Shown one piece after another: positions 22,233 through 36,097 of a stretch of 64,000 bases of DNA. The position numbers were made by a program, and so were the translations under genes. The stretch comes from Nemertoderma westbladi (taxonomy: Eukaryota; Xenacoelomorpha; Nemertodermatida; Nemertodermatidae). Location of the stretch: contig JAUCBJ010004063.1 of NCBI GenBank assembly GCA_032718475.1, positions 1-64,000 on the forward strand. The letters are read 5' to 3'. Position 1 is the first letter of the stretch. Each line of letters opens with the position of its first letter. A model generated the notes under the pieces. It worked only from the letters and a program-made list of their open reading frames with translations. It made no database searches and was not told the origin of the DNA.

Positions 22233-25087
22233 TATTAAGTATGGTTTAATTACTTTAATTGTTTATGGTTTAATCAAGTGTTTTTTTAATAATTCTGCCA
22301 CCGAAATAAAGTTATTTATTCCACCTTATTAGAATCAAATGGCGCCTATATTAAATTTGAAATGTTCCACTTCCTCATTGAATATTGAATCCATTTGATG
22401 CCATGCTGCAGGATAATATATTAAATTTTGTGCAGTTTTGGACTTTGTGCTAATATGCCTAGCCCTGATTCAGCCTAACCCCAACGAATACACCTGGAAC
22501 TCAAACCTAACGATAATCTTATAAGTTTTTAATTATTTTTAATGTAAGTTAATTTCATTTCTACTGTAATTTTATCTCCAGATAATTATTAAGTATTCTG
22601 GCTTCTCTTAGGTATCATGCAGACAGGTGCATGATACCGTGATATGGTGCATGGTACAGACCGAGAGACGTGCGTCAGTGCGTGCATACGTAGGCCACTG
22701 CGTACTCCAACTTCATAAAGCAAGCTAATTGGGACCGAATTGTTACCCACAGTGTTTGATGTCTGTGGCGGTTGTTGTTATGGAAACCGGAATAGGCCTA
22801 AACAAAAGCAAAAAACGTTAAAATGATCCTACCTTTTATTATTTTAATCTACTTACACTGGTTGTAATTAATTGTTTTCACTTCTATTTGGGTTACTCGT
22901 AGTATGGAAAATCCGTGCTATTTAATTATTAGCCTTTTTGAATTTAGAAATACTTCTAATGATTATTATTAGATATATAAGTTCCGTCCGCTTATTTTAA
23001 TTTAATGGAACAGGAAAGAAATTGGTTGACATTAGTTAAGTTATTCTCATTAAAATCGTAATATTAATTATAATTTTTGTTATCAAGCCAGTAGGAAAAA
23101 CTTTACCTGTGGTTATGGAAAAATCTACAAATAACAACTGCAGACCAGATGTTGCATGCAAACTCAAATCAGCTGAGGGCAGTCAACTGATCGACAAGTT
23201 ATGCCCCAGATGGAGGCTTTATCAAGAGGCTAAGATCGTCTGAATAATACATTAGTCCCCAGTGGTATACGAAACAGCTACCATGATAAAGAGTACCGGT
23301 AGTATAGAGGAACAAGTATTGAGAAGCAGCACCGAAAACTTTCGCCAATTAGGTTTCTGTTTGTCGAAAACGGGCCGGTGCGTACGAATATAACAATTTC
23401 AAACCTTTGTAGAACATATTGAGATTACTTTAAAAGGTTTCAACAACACACGTTAGTCAGTCATGTTCTCACCGCTGTGTATATGGTTGTCCCGACCTGC
23501 CATCTTCTTTTGCCCAGCCCCATTATCAGTTACCTTGGTTACTGCTTCCCGTGCTGCAAGCAATAAAATAAATATTTATAATATTCACACGCAATATTAC
23601 CAACAAGCCGAAACGCGCGTGTCACAAGTTTGCGTTGCTGCTTCCCTCTCAGTGACTCAAACTCATCTCTTAATGAAACTTGTTTCTTCTCCCTTTGGAA
23701 CTCATATATTCGTACTGATGCTCTTTAGCAGTTAGTTTCTTAATAACGCCCTATATGGAGCGAGATTCACCGAACAGCTGTCTGTATTGAAGCAGCCCAC
23801 CGTGGCGCTTTACATACCTACCGTTAATGTTTTTGCTTCTTGGTAACAATTTTATAAATTAAATAATTTAACTATAATTTAACTCCGCTTTATTTACTAT
23901 TACAATTTTCTCATATAGTTCTCAACAGTTAATTAACATTTCGTTAATTTATTTATACGTGGACAATTTATATTAATATCAATTGTTTAATTATATTTTA
24001 TTTGATACTAATGTTATAGCTACTACGTATTATCAGGTACTGAAATAATTTTATTTAATTACTTCAGGAAGCTGATAGTTTGCTTTCCCAACTTCCTAAT
24101 GAGTGAGTCCGTCTTAATTTCGCTTTCATTAAATTGCTACAACCGTTTGAAACATTATGTCCCCCGTTTATTACCAATATTACATCAGTCGCACCGCTGC
24201 TATGCATATCCTTTTGATTGAAAGTGGCTTTACAAGGATTCTGTACCTGTAAAAACATCTCAATTTCGTTAAGAATTATCTGAGATATGAGCTTTCGAAA
24301 TTTGCATGTTTTGCACTACTCTACTCATATTAATTATCAAATTACTATTTCCCGAGCGATATTAAAATGTTTTTACAGATTTAGAATTAATTATAACCAG
24401 CTAGCTTTCAATAGGTCCACCAATTAATATGGCTAAATAAACATGCTGCAGTCCGATAGTTGCAATTCTGGTAATTTATGGAGGAGACAATTATTTTTCC
24501 AAACAGTTGTAGCAATATAATTAAATAACAAATAACAATAACCTTTACTTAATGAATATTCGGGAAGACAAACTGTGTCAGTTTCAATTATAATTCGACG
24601 CGATTATTAAGATTTCTAGAAATATTTGAGGCCAGTGAGTTTATAATATGTTTTATCGTGTTCGATGAGCGGTTAATATTCTTTCTATATCTAGTACCTC
24701 TTTAAGAATTAGGACGGAATTAAACCGAATAAATAGGATTGTTATCCTTTAACAAAAATATATCATATCCTAATAGTTAATTTACGTGTTTAAGTGTTCA
24801 GTGAATTTTCCAGAATAATAATGAATCTTATCTCTAGAAGTTGCTCAACAACTACCAAAGATTCATCCATATCAATATCAAACTCAGTTATGTTTCTATA
24901 AATTTACAATTTAACGTCGCATGGCACTTCCTATTTTGTCTGGATTAACTCTTAAGCGTCAATTTATATTTTACATAACTTCTGTTATCAATTATTTTAC
25001 AATTTCACAGCGATTGTTTATTGTAATATTATATAGCTATGTTACTATTCAGATTTTTGGTACTTTCGTTTTCGCATTTTGTTTAAC
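22233..25087. other. Intergenic, unassigned, two short ORFs of balanced composition
   Basis: Mostly AT-rich. From 23115 to 23243 a 42-codon frame (begins MEKSTNNNCRPDVACKLKS, ends YQEAKIV) and from 23283 to 23393 a 36-codon frame (MIKSTGSIEEQVLRSSTENF...) have more gene-like composition than the surroundings, and CAATTAG/GTTTCT could be a donor. They might be upstream exons of the 32-kb gene or chance. I recognise neither. Confidence 0.2.
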
Positions 25088-28000
25088 CTACATACTTTGA
25101 CCCAAACCTCTAGGTTACTGTTTACCTACATACTTTGACCCAAACCTCTAGGTTACTGTTTAACCCACATACTTTGACCCAAACCACTATGTTACTGTTT
25201 AACCTACATACTTTGGCCCAAACCTCTAGGTTACTGTTTAACCTACATACTTTGACCCAAACCTCTAGGTTACTGTTTAACCTACATACTTTGGTCCAAA
25301 CCTCTAGGTTACCGTTTAACCTACATACTTTGACCCAAACCACTAGGTTACTGTTTAACCTACATACTTTGGTCCAAACCTCTAGGTTACCGTTTAACCT
25401 ACATACTTTGGCCCAAACCTCTAGGTTACTGTTTAACCTACATACTTTGGCCCAAACCACTAGGTTACTGTTTAACCTACATACTTTGGTCCAAACCACT
25501 AGGTTACTGTTTAACCTACATACTTTGACCCAAACCTCTAGGTTACTGTTTAACCTACATACTTTGACCCAAACCTCTAGGTTACTGTTTAACCTACATA
25601 ATTTGGCCCAAACCACTAGGTTACTGTTTAACCTACATAATTTGGCCCAAACCACTAGGTTACTGTTTAACCTACATACTTTGGCCCAAACCACTAGGTT
25701 ACTGTTTAACCTACTACTTTGGCCCAAACCACTAGGTTACTGTTTAACTTACATACATTGACCCAAACCACTATGTTACTGTTTAACCTACTACTTTGGC
25801 CCAAACCACTAGGTTACTGTTTAACCCACGTAGGCCTACTTTGGCCCAAAGCTCTAGGTTACTGTTTAACCTACATACTTTGGCCCAAACCACTAGGTTA
25901 CTGTTTAACCTACATACTTTGGCCCAAACCACTAGGTTACTGTTTAACCTACTACTTTGGCCCAAACCACTAGGTTACTGTTTAACTTACATACATTGAC
26001 CCAAACCACTATGTTACTGTTTAACCTACATAATTTGGCCCAAACCTCTAGGTTACTGTTTAACCTGCATACTTTGGCCCAAACCACTAGGTTACTGTTT
26101 AACTTACATACATTGACCCAAACCACTATGTTACTGTTTAACCTACTACTTTGGCCCAAACCACTAGGTTACTGTTTAACCTACATAATTTGGCCCAAAC
26201 CTCTAGGTTACTGTTTAACCTACATAATTTGGCCCAAACCTCTAGGTTACTGTTTAACCTACATAATTTGGCCCAAACCTCTAGGTTACTGTTTAACCTG
26301 CATACTTTGGCCCAAACCACTAGGTTACTGTTTAACCTACATACTTTGGCCCAAACCACTAGGTTACTGTTTAACCTACTACTTTGGCCCAAACCACTAG
26401 GTTACTGTTTAACTTACATACATTGACCCAAACCACTATGTTACTGTTTAACCTACATACTTTGGCCCAAACCTCTAGGTTATTTAACCTACATACTTTG
26501 GTCCAAACCACTAGGTTACTGTTTAACCTACATACTTTGGTCCAAACCTTTAGGTTACTGTTTAACCTACATACTTTCACCCAAACCACTATGTTACTGT
26601 TTAACCTACATACTTTGGCCCAAACCTCTAGGTTATTTAACCTACATACTTTGGTCCAAACCACTAGGTTACTGTTTAACCTACATGCTTTGGCCCAAAC
26701 CTCTAGGTTACTATTTAACCCACATACTTTGACCCAAACCTCTAGGTTACTATTTAACCCACATACTTTGACCCAAACCTCTAGGTTACTGTTTAACCTA
26801 CATACTTTGGCCCAAAGCACTAGGTTACTGTTTAACCTACATACTTTGGCCCAAAGCACTAGGTTACTGTTTAACCTACATACTTTGGCCCAAACCACTA
26901 GGTTACTGTTTAACTTACATTGACCCAAACCACTATGTTACTGTTTAACCTACATACTTTGGCCCAAACCTCTAGGTTATTTTACCTACATACTTTGGTC
27001 CAAACCACTAGGTTACTGTTTAACCTACATACTTTGGTCCAAACCTCTAGGCTACTGTTTAACCTACATACTTTCAGACAAACCACTATGTTACTGTTTA
27101 ACCTACATACTTTGGCCCAAACCTCTAGGTTATTTAACCTACATACTTTGGTCCAAACCACTAGGTTACTGTTTAACCTACATACTTTGGTCCAAACCTC
27201 TAGGTTACTGTTTAACCTACATACTTTGGTCCAAACCACTAGGTTACTGTTTAACCTACATACTTTGGCCCAAACTACTAGGTTACTGTTTAACCTACAT
27301 ACTTTGGCCCAAACCACTAGGTTACTGTTTAACCTACATACTTTGGCCCAAACCTCTAGGTTATTTAACCTACATACTTTGGTCCAAACCACTAGGTTAC
27401 TGTTTAACCTACATACTTTGGTCCAAACCTCTAGGTTACTGTTTAACCTACATACTTTGGTCCAAACCACTAGGTTACTGTTTAACCTACATACTTTGGC
27501 CCAAACCACTAGGTTACTGTTTAACCCACATACTTTGACCCAAACCTCTAGGTTACTGTTTAACCTACATACTTTGTCCCAAACCACTAGGTTACTGTTT
27601 AACCTACATACTTTGGTCCAAACCTCTAGGTTACTCTTTAACCTACATACTTTGACCCAAACCTCTAGGTTACTGTTTAACTTACATACTTTGACCCAAA
27701 CCTCTAGGTTACTGTTTAACTCACATACTTTGGTCCAAACCTCTAGGTTACTGTTTAACCTACATACTTTGGTCCAAACCTCTAGGTTACTCTTTAACCT
27801 ACATACTTTGACCCAAACCTCTAGGTTACTGTTTAACCTACATACTTTGACCCAAACCTCTAGGTTACTGTTTAACCTACATACTTTGTCCCAAACCACT
27901 AGGTTACTGTTTAACCTACATACTTTGTCCCAAACCACTAGGTTACTGTTTAACCTACATACTTTGACCCAAACCTCTAGGTTACCGTTTAACCTACATA

Positions 28001-31000
28001 CTTTGTCCCAAACCACTAGGTTACTGTTTAACCTACATACTTTGTCCCAAAGCACTAGGTTACTGTTTAACCTACATACTTTGGCCCAAACCACTAGGTT
28101 ACTGTTTAACTTACATTGACCCAAACCACTATGTTACTGTTTAACCTACATACTTTGGCCCAAACCTCTAGGTTATTTTACCTACATACTTTGGTCCAAA
28201 CCACTAGGTTACTGTTTAACCTACATACTTTGGTCCAAACCTCTAGGCTACTGTTTAACCTACATACTTTCAGACAAACCACTATGTTACTGTTTAACCT
28301 GCATACTTTGGCCCAAACCTCTAGGTTATTTAACCTACATACTTTGGTCCAAACCACTAGGTTACTGTTTAACCTACATACTTTGGTCCAAACCACTAGG
28401 TTACTGTTTAACCTACATACTTTGGCCCAAACCTCTAGGTTATTTAACCTACATACTTTGGCCCAAACCTCTAGGTTACTGTTTAACCTACATACTTTGA
28501 CCCAAACCTCTAGGTTACCGTTTAACCTACATACTTTGTCCCAAACCACTAGGTTACTGTTTAACCCACATACTTTGACCCAAACCTCTAGGTTACTGTT
28601 TAACTCACATACTTTGGTCCAAACCACTAGGTTACTGTTTAACCTACATACTTTGGTCCAAACCTCTAGGTTACTCTTTAACCTACATACTTTGACCCAA
28701 ACCTCTAGGTTACTGTTTAACCTACATACTTTGACCCAAACCTCTAGGTTACCGTTTAACCTACATACTTTGTCCCAAACCACTAGGTTACTGTTTAACC
28801 TACATACTTTGTCCCAAACCACTAGGTTACTGTTTAACCCACATACTTTGACCCAAACCTCTAGGTTACTGTTTAACTCACATACTTTGGTCCAAACCTC
28901 TAGGTTACTGTTTAACCTACATACTTTGGTCCAAACCTCTAGGTTACTCTTTAACCTACATACTTTGACCCAAACCTCTAGGTTACCGTTTAACCTACAT
29001 ACTTTGTCCCAAACCACTAGGTTACTGTTTAACCTACATACTTTGTCCCAAACCACTAGGTTACTGTTTAACCCACATACTTTGACCCAAACCTCTAGGT
29101 TACTGTTTAACTCACATACTTTGGTCCAAACCTCTAGGTTACTGTTTAACCTACATACTTTGGTCCAAACCTCTAGGTTACTCTTTAACCTACATACTTT
29201 GGTCCAAACCACTAGGTTACTGTTTAACCTGCATACTTTGGTCCAAACCACTAGGTTACTGTTTAACCTACATACTTTGGTCCAAACCTCTAGGCTACTG
29301 TTTAACCTACATACTTTCAGACAAACCACTATGTTACTGTTTAACCTACATACTTTGGCCCAAACCTCTAGGTTATTTAACCTACATACTTTGGTCCAAA
29401 CCACTAGGTTACTGTTTAACCTACATACTTTGGTCCAAACCTCTAGGTTACTGTTTAACCTACATACTTTGGTCCAAACCACTAGGTTACTGTTTAACCT
29501 ACATACTTTGGCCCAAACCTCTAGGTTATTTAACCTACATACTTTGGCCCAAACCTCTAGGTTACTGTTTAACCTACATACTTTGACCCAAACCTCTAGG
29601 TTACCGTTTAACCTACATACTTTGTCCCAAACCACTAGGTTACTGTTTAACCCACATACTTTGACCCAAACCTCTAGGTTACTGTTTAACTCACATACTT
29701 TGGTCCAAACCTCTAGGTTACTGTTTAACCTACATACTTTGGTCCAAACCTCTAGGTTACTCTTTAACCTACATACTTTGACCCAAACCTCTAGGTTACT
29801 GTTTAACCTACATACTTTGACCCAAACCTCTATGTTACCGTTTAACCTACATACTTTGTCCCAAACCACTAGGTTACTGTTTAACCCACATACTTTGACC
29901 CAAACCTCTAGGTTACTGTTTAACTCACATACTTTGGTCCAAACCACTAGGTTACTGTTTAACCTACATACTTTGGTCCAAACCTCTAGGTTACTCTTTA
30001 ACCTACATACTTTGACCCAAACCTCTAGGTTACTGTTTAACCTACATACTTTGACCCAAACCTCTAGGTTACCGTTTAACCTACATACTTTGTCCCAAAC
30101 CACTAGGTTACTGTTTAACCTACATACTTTGTCCCAAACCACTAGGTTACTGTTTAACCCACATACTTTGACCCAAACCTCTAGGTTACTGTTTAACTCA
30201 CATACTTTGGTCCAAACCTCTAGGTTACTGTTTAACCTACATACTTTGGTCCAAACCTCTAGGTTACTCTTTAACCTACATACTTTGACCCAAACCTCTA
30301 GGTTACTGTTTAACCTACATACTTTGGTCCAAACCACTAGGTTACTGTTTAACCTACATACTTTGGCCCAAACCACTAGGTTACTGTTTAACCCACATAC
30401 TTTGACCCAAACCTCTAGGTTACTGTTTAACTCACATACTTTGGTCCAAACCTCTAGGTTACTGTTTAACCTACATACTTTGGTCCAAACCTCTAGGTTA
30501 CTCTTTAACCTACATACTTTGACCCAAACCTCTAGGTTACTGTTTAACCTACATACTTTGACCCAAACCTCTAGGTTACCGTTTAACCTACATACTTTGT
30601 CCCAAACCACTAGGTTACTGTTTAACCTACATACTTTGGCCCAAACCACTAGGTTACTGTTTAACCTACATACTTTGGCCCAAACCTCTAGGTTATTTAA
30701 CCTACATACTTTGGTCCAAACCACTAGGTTACTGTTTAACCTACATACTTTGGTCCAAACCTCTAGGTTACTGTTTAACCTACATACTTGGGTCCAAACC
30801 TCTAGGTTACTGTTTAACCTACATACTTTGGTCCAAACCACTAGGTTACTGTTTAACCTACATACTTTGGCCCAAACCACTAGGTTACTGTTTAACCCAC
30901 ATACTTTGACCCAAACCTCTAGGTTACTGTTTAACCTACATACTTTGGTCCAAACCACTAGGTTACTGTTTAACCTACATACTTTGGCCCAAACCACTAG

Positions 31001-32113
31001 GTTACTGATTAACCCACATACTTTGACCCAAACCTCTAGGTTACTGTTTAACCTTCATACTTTGACCCAAACCTCTAGGTTACTGTTTAACCTATATACT
31101 TTGACCCAAACCTCTAGGTTACTGTTTAGCCCACATACTTTGACCCAAACCTCTAGGTTACTATTTAACCTACATACATTGACCCAAACCTCTAGGTTAC
31201 TGTTTAACCCACATACTTTGACCCAAACCTCTAGGTTACTGTTTAACCTACATACTTTGACCCAAACCTCTAGGTTACTGTTTGACCCAAACCTCTAGGT
31301 TACTATTTAACCCACATACTTTGACCCAAACCTCTAGGTTACTATTTAACCCACATACTTTGACCCAAACCTCTAGGTTACTATTTAACCCACATGCTTT
31401 GACCCAAACCTCTAGGTTACTGTTTAACCCACATACTTTGACCCAAACCTCTAGGTTACTGTTTAACCTACATACTTTGACCCAAACCTCTAGGTTACTG
31501 TTTAACCTACATACTTTCACCCAAACCACTAGGTTACTGTTTGACCCAAACCTCTAGGTTACTATTTAACCTACATACTTTCACCCAAACCACTAGATTA
31601 CTATTTACCTACATACTTTGACCCAAACCTCTAGGTTACTATTTACCTACATACTTTGACCCAAACCTCTAGGTTACTATTTAACCCACATACTTTGACC
31701 CAAACCACTAGGTTACTATTTAACCCACATACTTTGACCCAACCCTCTAGGTTACTGTTTAACCTACATACTTTGACCCAAACCTCCAGGTTACTATTTA
31801 ACCTACATACATTGACCCAAACCTCTAGGTTACTGTTTAACCCACACACTTTGACCCAAACCTCTAGGTTACTATTTAACCTACATACATTGACCCAAAC
31901 CACTAGGTTACTATTTAACCTACATACTTTGACCCAAACCTCTAGGTTACTATTTAACCTACATACATTGACCCAAACCACTAGGTTACTATTTAACCTA
32001 CATACTTTGACCTAAACCTCTAGGTTACTGTTTAACCCACATACTTTGGCCCAAACCTCTAGGTTACTGTTTAACCCACGTACTTTAGCCCAAACCTGAC
32101 CCAAACCTCTAGG
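25088..32113. repeat. 7-kb 39-bp minisatellite with higher-order structure, about 180 units
   Basis: The unit is AACCTACATACTTTGGCCCA followed by AACCACTAGGTTACTGTTT, with variants at fixed sites (GGCCC/GGTCC/GACCC/GTCCC; CCACT/CCTCT; CTGTTT/CTCTTT/CTATTT). Shortened units lack TACTG (GGTTATTTAACC). Marker variants recur with regular spacing: TAACTTACATTGACC at 26911 and 28107 (1,196 bp apart), and TAACTCACATAC at 28601, 28874, 29108, 29687, 29921, 30194 and 30428 (steps of 273 and 234 bp, i.e. 7 and 6 units). Because 39 is a multiple of three, there are open frames over 1,000 codons long on both strands; none looks like a selected protein. Confidence 0.96.
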
Positions 32114-32159
32114 GCCTAATTTTAGTCGGTCTGGACATACTGACATCAAATCTGTATGA

Positions 32160-32426
32160 GCAATTAACAGTTATGGTTGGAAAGTGCGGTGTGTATTATG
32201 GATGCCGCTCGGCTCGGGCTACAGTGGCACTTAGTTTGACCTTTGACTCGTCAGGGCTCTTCTCCTCTGCAGAACAGATGACACCAGGCAGCCAGGTCCT
32301 TCCACTAACATTTGTACATTTCGCCGCCGGCGATATATCACCTCAAACTCCTAGAAGACGCCAGTAAAAAGAGATAGTCCATCGAAATTCATGAAGGAGA
32401 GTAAATTAGTTCTTTATCTGATGTAG
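32160..32426 (+). promoter_or_regulatory. GC-balanced leader / possible 5' exon of the coiled-coil gene
   Basis: The sequence right after the minisatellite rises in G+C and complexity. It contains a good acceptor-like TCTTCTCCTCTGCAG (about 32272) and a 64-codon frame from 32173 ending TPRRRQ, then stops in all frames before 32427. I read it as 5' UTR, promoter or a non-coding first exon of the gene that follows; the frame itself is not recognised. An upstream ATG at 32391 opens a 12-codon frame overlapping the start at 32429. Confidence 0.35.
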
Positions 32427-32612
32427 AGATGAAGCTGCTGGACTTGGGGGGCCGGTTATTCTTTAAGAACCATGACGCTAATGTTATTATCCTACCTAAA
32501 CCAGCGGGACTCCTATCTGAATCCCCCAAGGACATATCGGCCCTTTCGGAGGATCTTAAGACAATGCGGGCCCACATTAACAGTGTTCGCTTCGTAGATT
32601 TAATAGACAAAG
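32427..32612 (+). CDS. Coiled-coil gene, first coding exon
   Basis: The ATG at 32429 opens a frame of 61 codons plus one base, MKLLDLGGRLFFKNHDANVI, ILPKPAGLLSESPKDISALS and EDLKTMRAHINSVRFVDLID, ending at the donor G/GTTATT after 32612. TCTTTATCTGATGTAG just before it could be an acceptor, so it may be an internal exon. The frame is open upstream to 32405, so a longer N-terminus (..SLSDVE) is also possible. Phase 1 exit matches the exon at 48320 exactly. Base composition is markedly richer in G+C than the flanks. Confidence 0.68.
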
Positions 32613-32763
32613 GTTATTGATACATAATAGATATGCTGAGATAAATTAATATTACGACTTCAATATAATCAAGAACTGATTTATTTAGGGGATTTGTTAT
32701 TAACTGCACTTATTTGTTGATATTTAATGAGGTGTGGTTACTACTTAATTACACCATGTCCTG

Positions 32764-32771
32764 GAATATAG
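32764..32771. repeat. 8-bp target duplication (left), GAATATAG
   Basis: Identical to 33594-33601 and directly abutting the hAT element ends. The flanking sequence with the element removed matches 39691-39715. Confidence 0.85.
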
Positions 32772-33593
32772 CAAGGGCGTACGCAGGAATTTTTCAAGGG
32801 GGTGGTAACATACAAAAAAAATTAACTAAAAATATTACCGTATATTTCAGACAAATGAACTCATATTATATTAATAATAATGATATAGGGCAAATAAATA
32901 TAATAGAAATATGGAAATTAAGAATATACGTAGGTATATGTTAAGTAAAAGCAAATAAACGTATAGAAATAGGTATTAAAACGAAACTTTCAGGGCATCA
33001 CACAGGCATACTCAAAAATACAAACCTGCGTTTGTTTAATAATTATAATAATATAATATTTTAATAATATTGGATAATATTAATTCCAGTGAAGGATTAA
33101 GTATAACTTCAACAGTTTGTTGAGTTCTCTAAACAAAGTTCAATCGTCGGTTTGTCTTTCCAAATAAGTCTATAGCTTGTTATACATTTACAAGACGTCT
33201 GCGATGTATAATATACATACATCATAGCAATTCCCTATAGCATTCTCTCCTCTCAGACAGTGAGCTACGGAGAAAGTTCTTCAGCAGTATGAGAGCTGAG
33301 AAACTACGTTCAGTTGTAGCTGAGTTTATGACCACCACAGACTGTGAACACAGTGGGTTAATATATTGTACTAATACATAATTAGTAAAAATAAAAACTA
33401 ATAAAACTAATATATTATTGTATATTATATTTAGTTCAGCCAAAAATAAACAGCGGATATGTGAATCAAAATTGTAAAATCATAGATGTCAGGATCTCAA
33501 TGATATATTTGATTGATAAATATATACAGAATATGTTAAATTTTTATAGGGGTGGTAAATACCACCACTACCATCCCCTTCGGTACGCCCTTG
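32772..33593. mobile_element. hAT transposon relic, 822 bp
   Basis: Termini are inverted: CAAGGGCGTAC at the left and its complement GTACGCCCTTG at the right, with AAGGGGGTGG/CCATCCCCTT just inside. An 8-bp GAATATAG duplication flanks it, the hallmark length of hAT elements. A transposase C-terminal remnant is on the minus strand inside. The body is an internally deleted derivative and cannot be autonomous. It sits in intron 1 of the coiled-coil gene. Confidence 0.9.
33222..33380 (-). pseudogene. hAT transposase C-terminal (dimerisation) fragment
   Basis: The minus-strand peptide contains INSATTERSFSALILLKNFL then RSSLSERRECYRELL. This is the typical hAT C-terminal dimerisation motif ([SA]..ERSFS.L..IK..LRS.[ML]..[DE]R). 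The upstream part of the frame is AT-rich noise and the rest of the transposase is missing. It supports the hAT assignment made from the ends and duplication. Confidence 0.8.
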
Positions 33594-33601
33594 GAATATA
33601 G

Positions 33602-36090
33602 TGTCGTTTAATGATTTGGGGAACTGATACTTTATATTACTCTAGTTGATGCGGAATTAAGAGGTTCATATTCAGTTACTACCGTAATCCTGAGTTACAG
33701 GTAGGCCTACTTTTAAACATATATGTCCCTAATTTTTTACAGTAAATAATACGTCATCTCATTTTGGACTTTAGCCAAACCCTGACGAATGATTAAGGCA
33801 CCGAAAATACGTAGGCCTACAGTAGAATGATATATATACCTATATATCCATTTATAAAGGCCTGTAGGCTGAAATATTTGGTATAACTTTAATAATTTTG
33901 TGTCACCTGAAAAAGATCAAATTCCCCCACCACATTATTTTAATTTATTTATTTAATCAAATAAAATATTTATGTTAAAATCTTCATATTAAAAACTCAA
34001 TTAATATACAGAGTAACAAGGTTGATTTGGTCATGATTTTTGATTATCAAATTTGTGATACTTGTATTTTTTGTGCCGCACATTGACACGTATCCAAAAA
34101 AGCCGTAATCAACAAGGTAGGATATTTTTCGGTGTAATATTCGTGACCAGCATCCCAAAAACCCCATATGGTAATAAAATCAATTTGATTTTGTTGTGAT
34201 TTTTCATTGTTTTTTTCGTGCTCCGGGGGGCACAAATAACCTAATATAACAACATGCCTATGTTGTTATATTACACAACTCTTCGATATGTTTGATGTAG
34301 AGGAATAAACCTTCCAAATGAAATCAGCACATTATAAGTCAATTTATCGCTTTTGTCTGTTTGAAAATTTCAAGCTACTTGCACTTTTGGTGCTCTTTTA
34401 GTATCTATTAAAAAATATAAATTAAAATTATGCTTCTAATCTCGCTTTCGATTACTAAATAATGAATTCAACAAACCAAAAAACCATAATGTTTATACCA
34501 ATGTCTTTGAAGGGTTATGTATTTTGTGTAATTTTATCAATCCCAATGGGTGATATGGTATGGGTGCCAGTAACTCCTCGTATCTCGAAATCTACTGGAG
34601 CTATTAACTTTTTATTTGTCTCACCTGAAAGAGGACATCATTTTAGGTAGGGACAAGTACTTTCGACGCGCTAGACATATTGTTTCAGGGGTTCTATATA
34701 AGAGAAATAACTGGCCCACTAAATTTAGGGACTTAGCAGCAACTTGGCGGGTCGTACTGTACCCAATCTATAGTACGTCATGCGTCATGGATGGATAATT
34801 GTTTTTTTTTTTGGGGGGGGGGGGGGGGGGTAATTGTTTTTGGGGTATGAATAATTATTTTTTTTTGGGGGGGGGGGGGGTGGGGTGGGTTTGAATATTG
34901 TTCTTGGGGATGAATTATTGTTTTTGGTGAGACTGATCAAAATTGGGGGATCTAAATTGGTGCTCCAAAAAAAAATATTTGGTGCTAAATGATTTTTTTT
35001 TGGTGTGAAATCCACTTTTTGGGGGTTACATTCAATTAGTGGCATGTAATAAATAATATCAATATTAATATAATATTAACATGTAAAGTTGTTTTTCTTT
35101 ATCTTTAAGGGTCTGTAAAGTATCAAAGTAATTTTGAATTTTTGGTACACGCCAGCTGATAGCTCTCACTGAATATCCGATGCACTACATCTTAAATAAG
35201 AGATCGTTCCTTGTCGGGCCGCTAGGCCCGTTAAGTCAATATATTTATTTTTGAAGACATACAGATCCTAATCTGTCAGTTTCCTCGAAGAGTTTCAGAT
35301 AGGCCAGCGACCGGGTAGAATTGGGCGCTGCAAGGGATTATAAGTACTCGTAGGGCAAATTTATTATATCTGAGGTCATTATAATTTCCTGTAAAAATAT
35401 GTTAGTCTGTCAACTGGAATTGGTGACACGGTGTTGTCAATTTGGTATTATGACAGATTGAAATTGGCAGTATATTTTTGTTGATTGTAGTTTACTAAAT
35501 TACCTGCCAGTGAAGCAAGCAGGTACAACAACTACCCATAATATATGAACTATTATTGCGTTAAATCAATAGCAGTGCAGAGTGTTGCATACATTATGTT
35601 TGTATACAGCGTCGCCTTGACGATAAGTAATCATTACTATCGCTATGGGGGAGTAGGCGTTTACAAGTATTTGCAGTACAATCTCTTTCGCTACGATGGC
35701 TGCACTAAATAGAAGCCATGCGAAACGTAAATTTCCGAGTCATTAACAATTATATAATTCTTTGTATGATTGAGTGCCGGCCACTCTAGTAGAAATATAT
35801 TGTGCAATGTCAAAGTGCCGTTTAATTAGCGTATTAATAAAATCACTATAAAAGTTGTAAGTGCGTGTGCGGTTTGCCAAATTATCTGAGTTGTGTCGTG
35901 ATTCATGTTTGAATGCCAGATACATTCCTTGTATCCATGACACTGTTATTTGAACACACCCATAGAAAGTGAATTAATTATCCCCATAATAGTTTATTTA
36001 TTGCAATTATTTAATTCTCATTCGGGTTCTTATTGTTAACAAGAAGTATATTTCGGTAAGTATCTATCTTTTTGACACTGCCTTTTATAG
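33602..36090. other. Intron 1, unassigned AT-rich sequence with poly-G tracts
   Basis: No gene, RNA or element with clear ends is seen. At 34800-35040 are poly-T/poly-G blocks (G runs at 34808-34830 and 34866-34880) separated by decayed GTAATTGTTTTTGGGG-like repeats. The palindrome GTAGGCCTAC occurs at about 33700 and 33820. Confidence 0.5.
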
Positions 36091-36097
36091 TTTTTTT

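Noticed and set aside
24064-24258. Minus-strand 64-codon frame with balanced composition
   Set aside because: No recognised motif, no splice or promoter context, and the flanks are plain AT-rich intergenic DNA.
26920-31298. Open frames of 399, 1,060 and 939 codons on both strands, as possible repeat proteins
   Set aside because: They lie entirely in the 39-bp minisatellite. The unit is 13 codons without stops, so openness follows from unit length; both strands are open and unit variants change residues freely.
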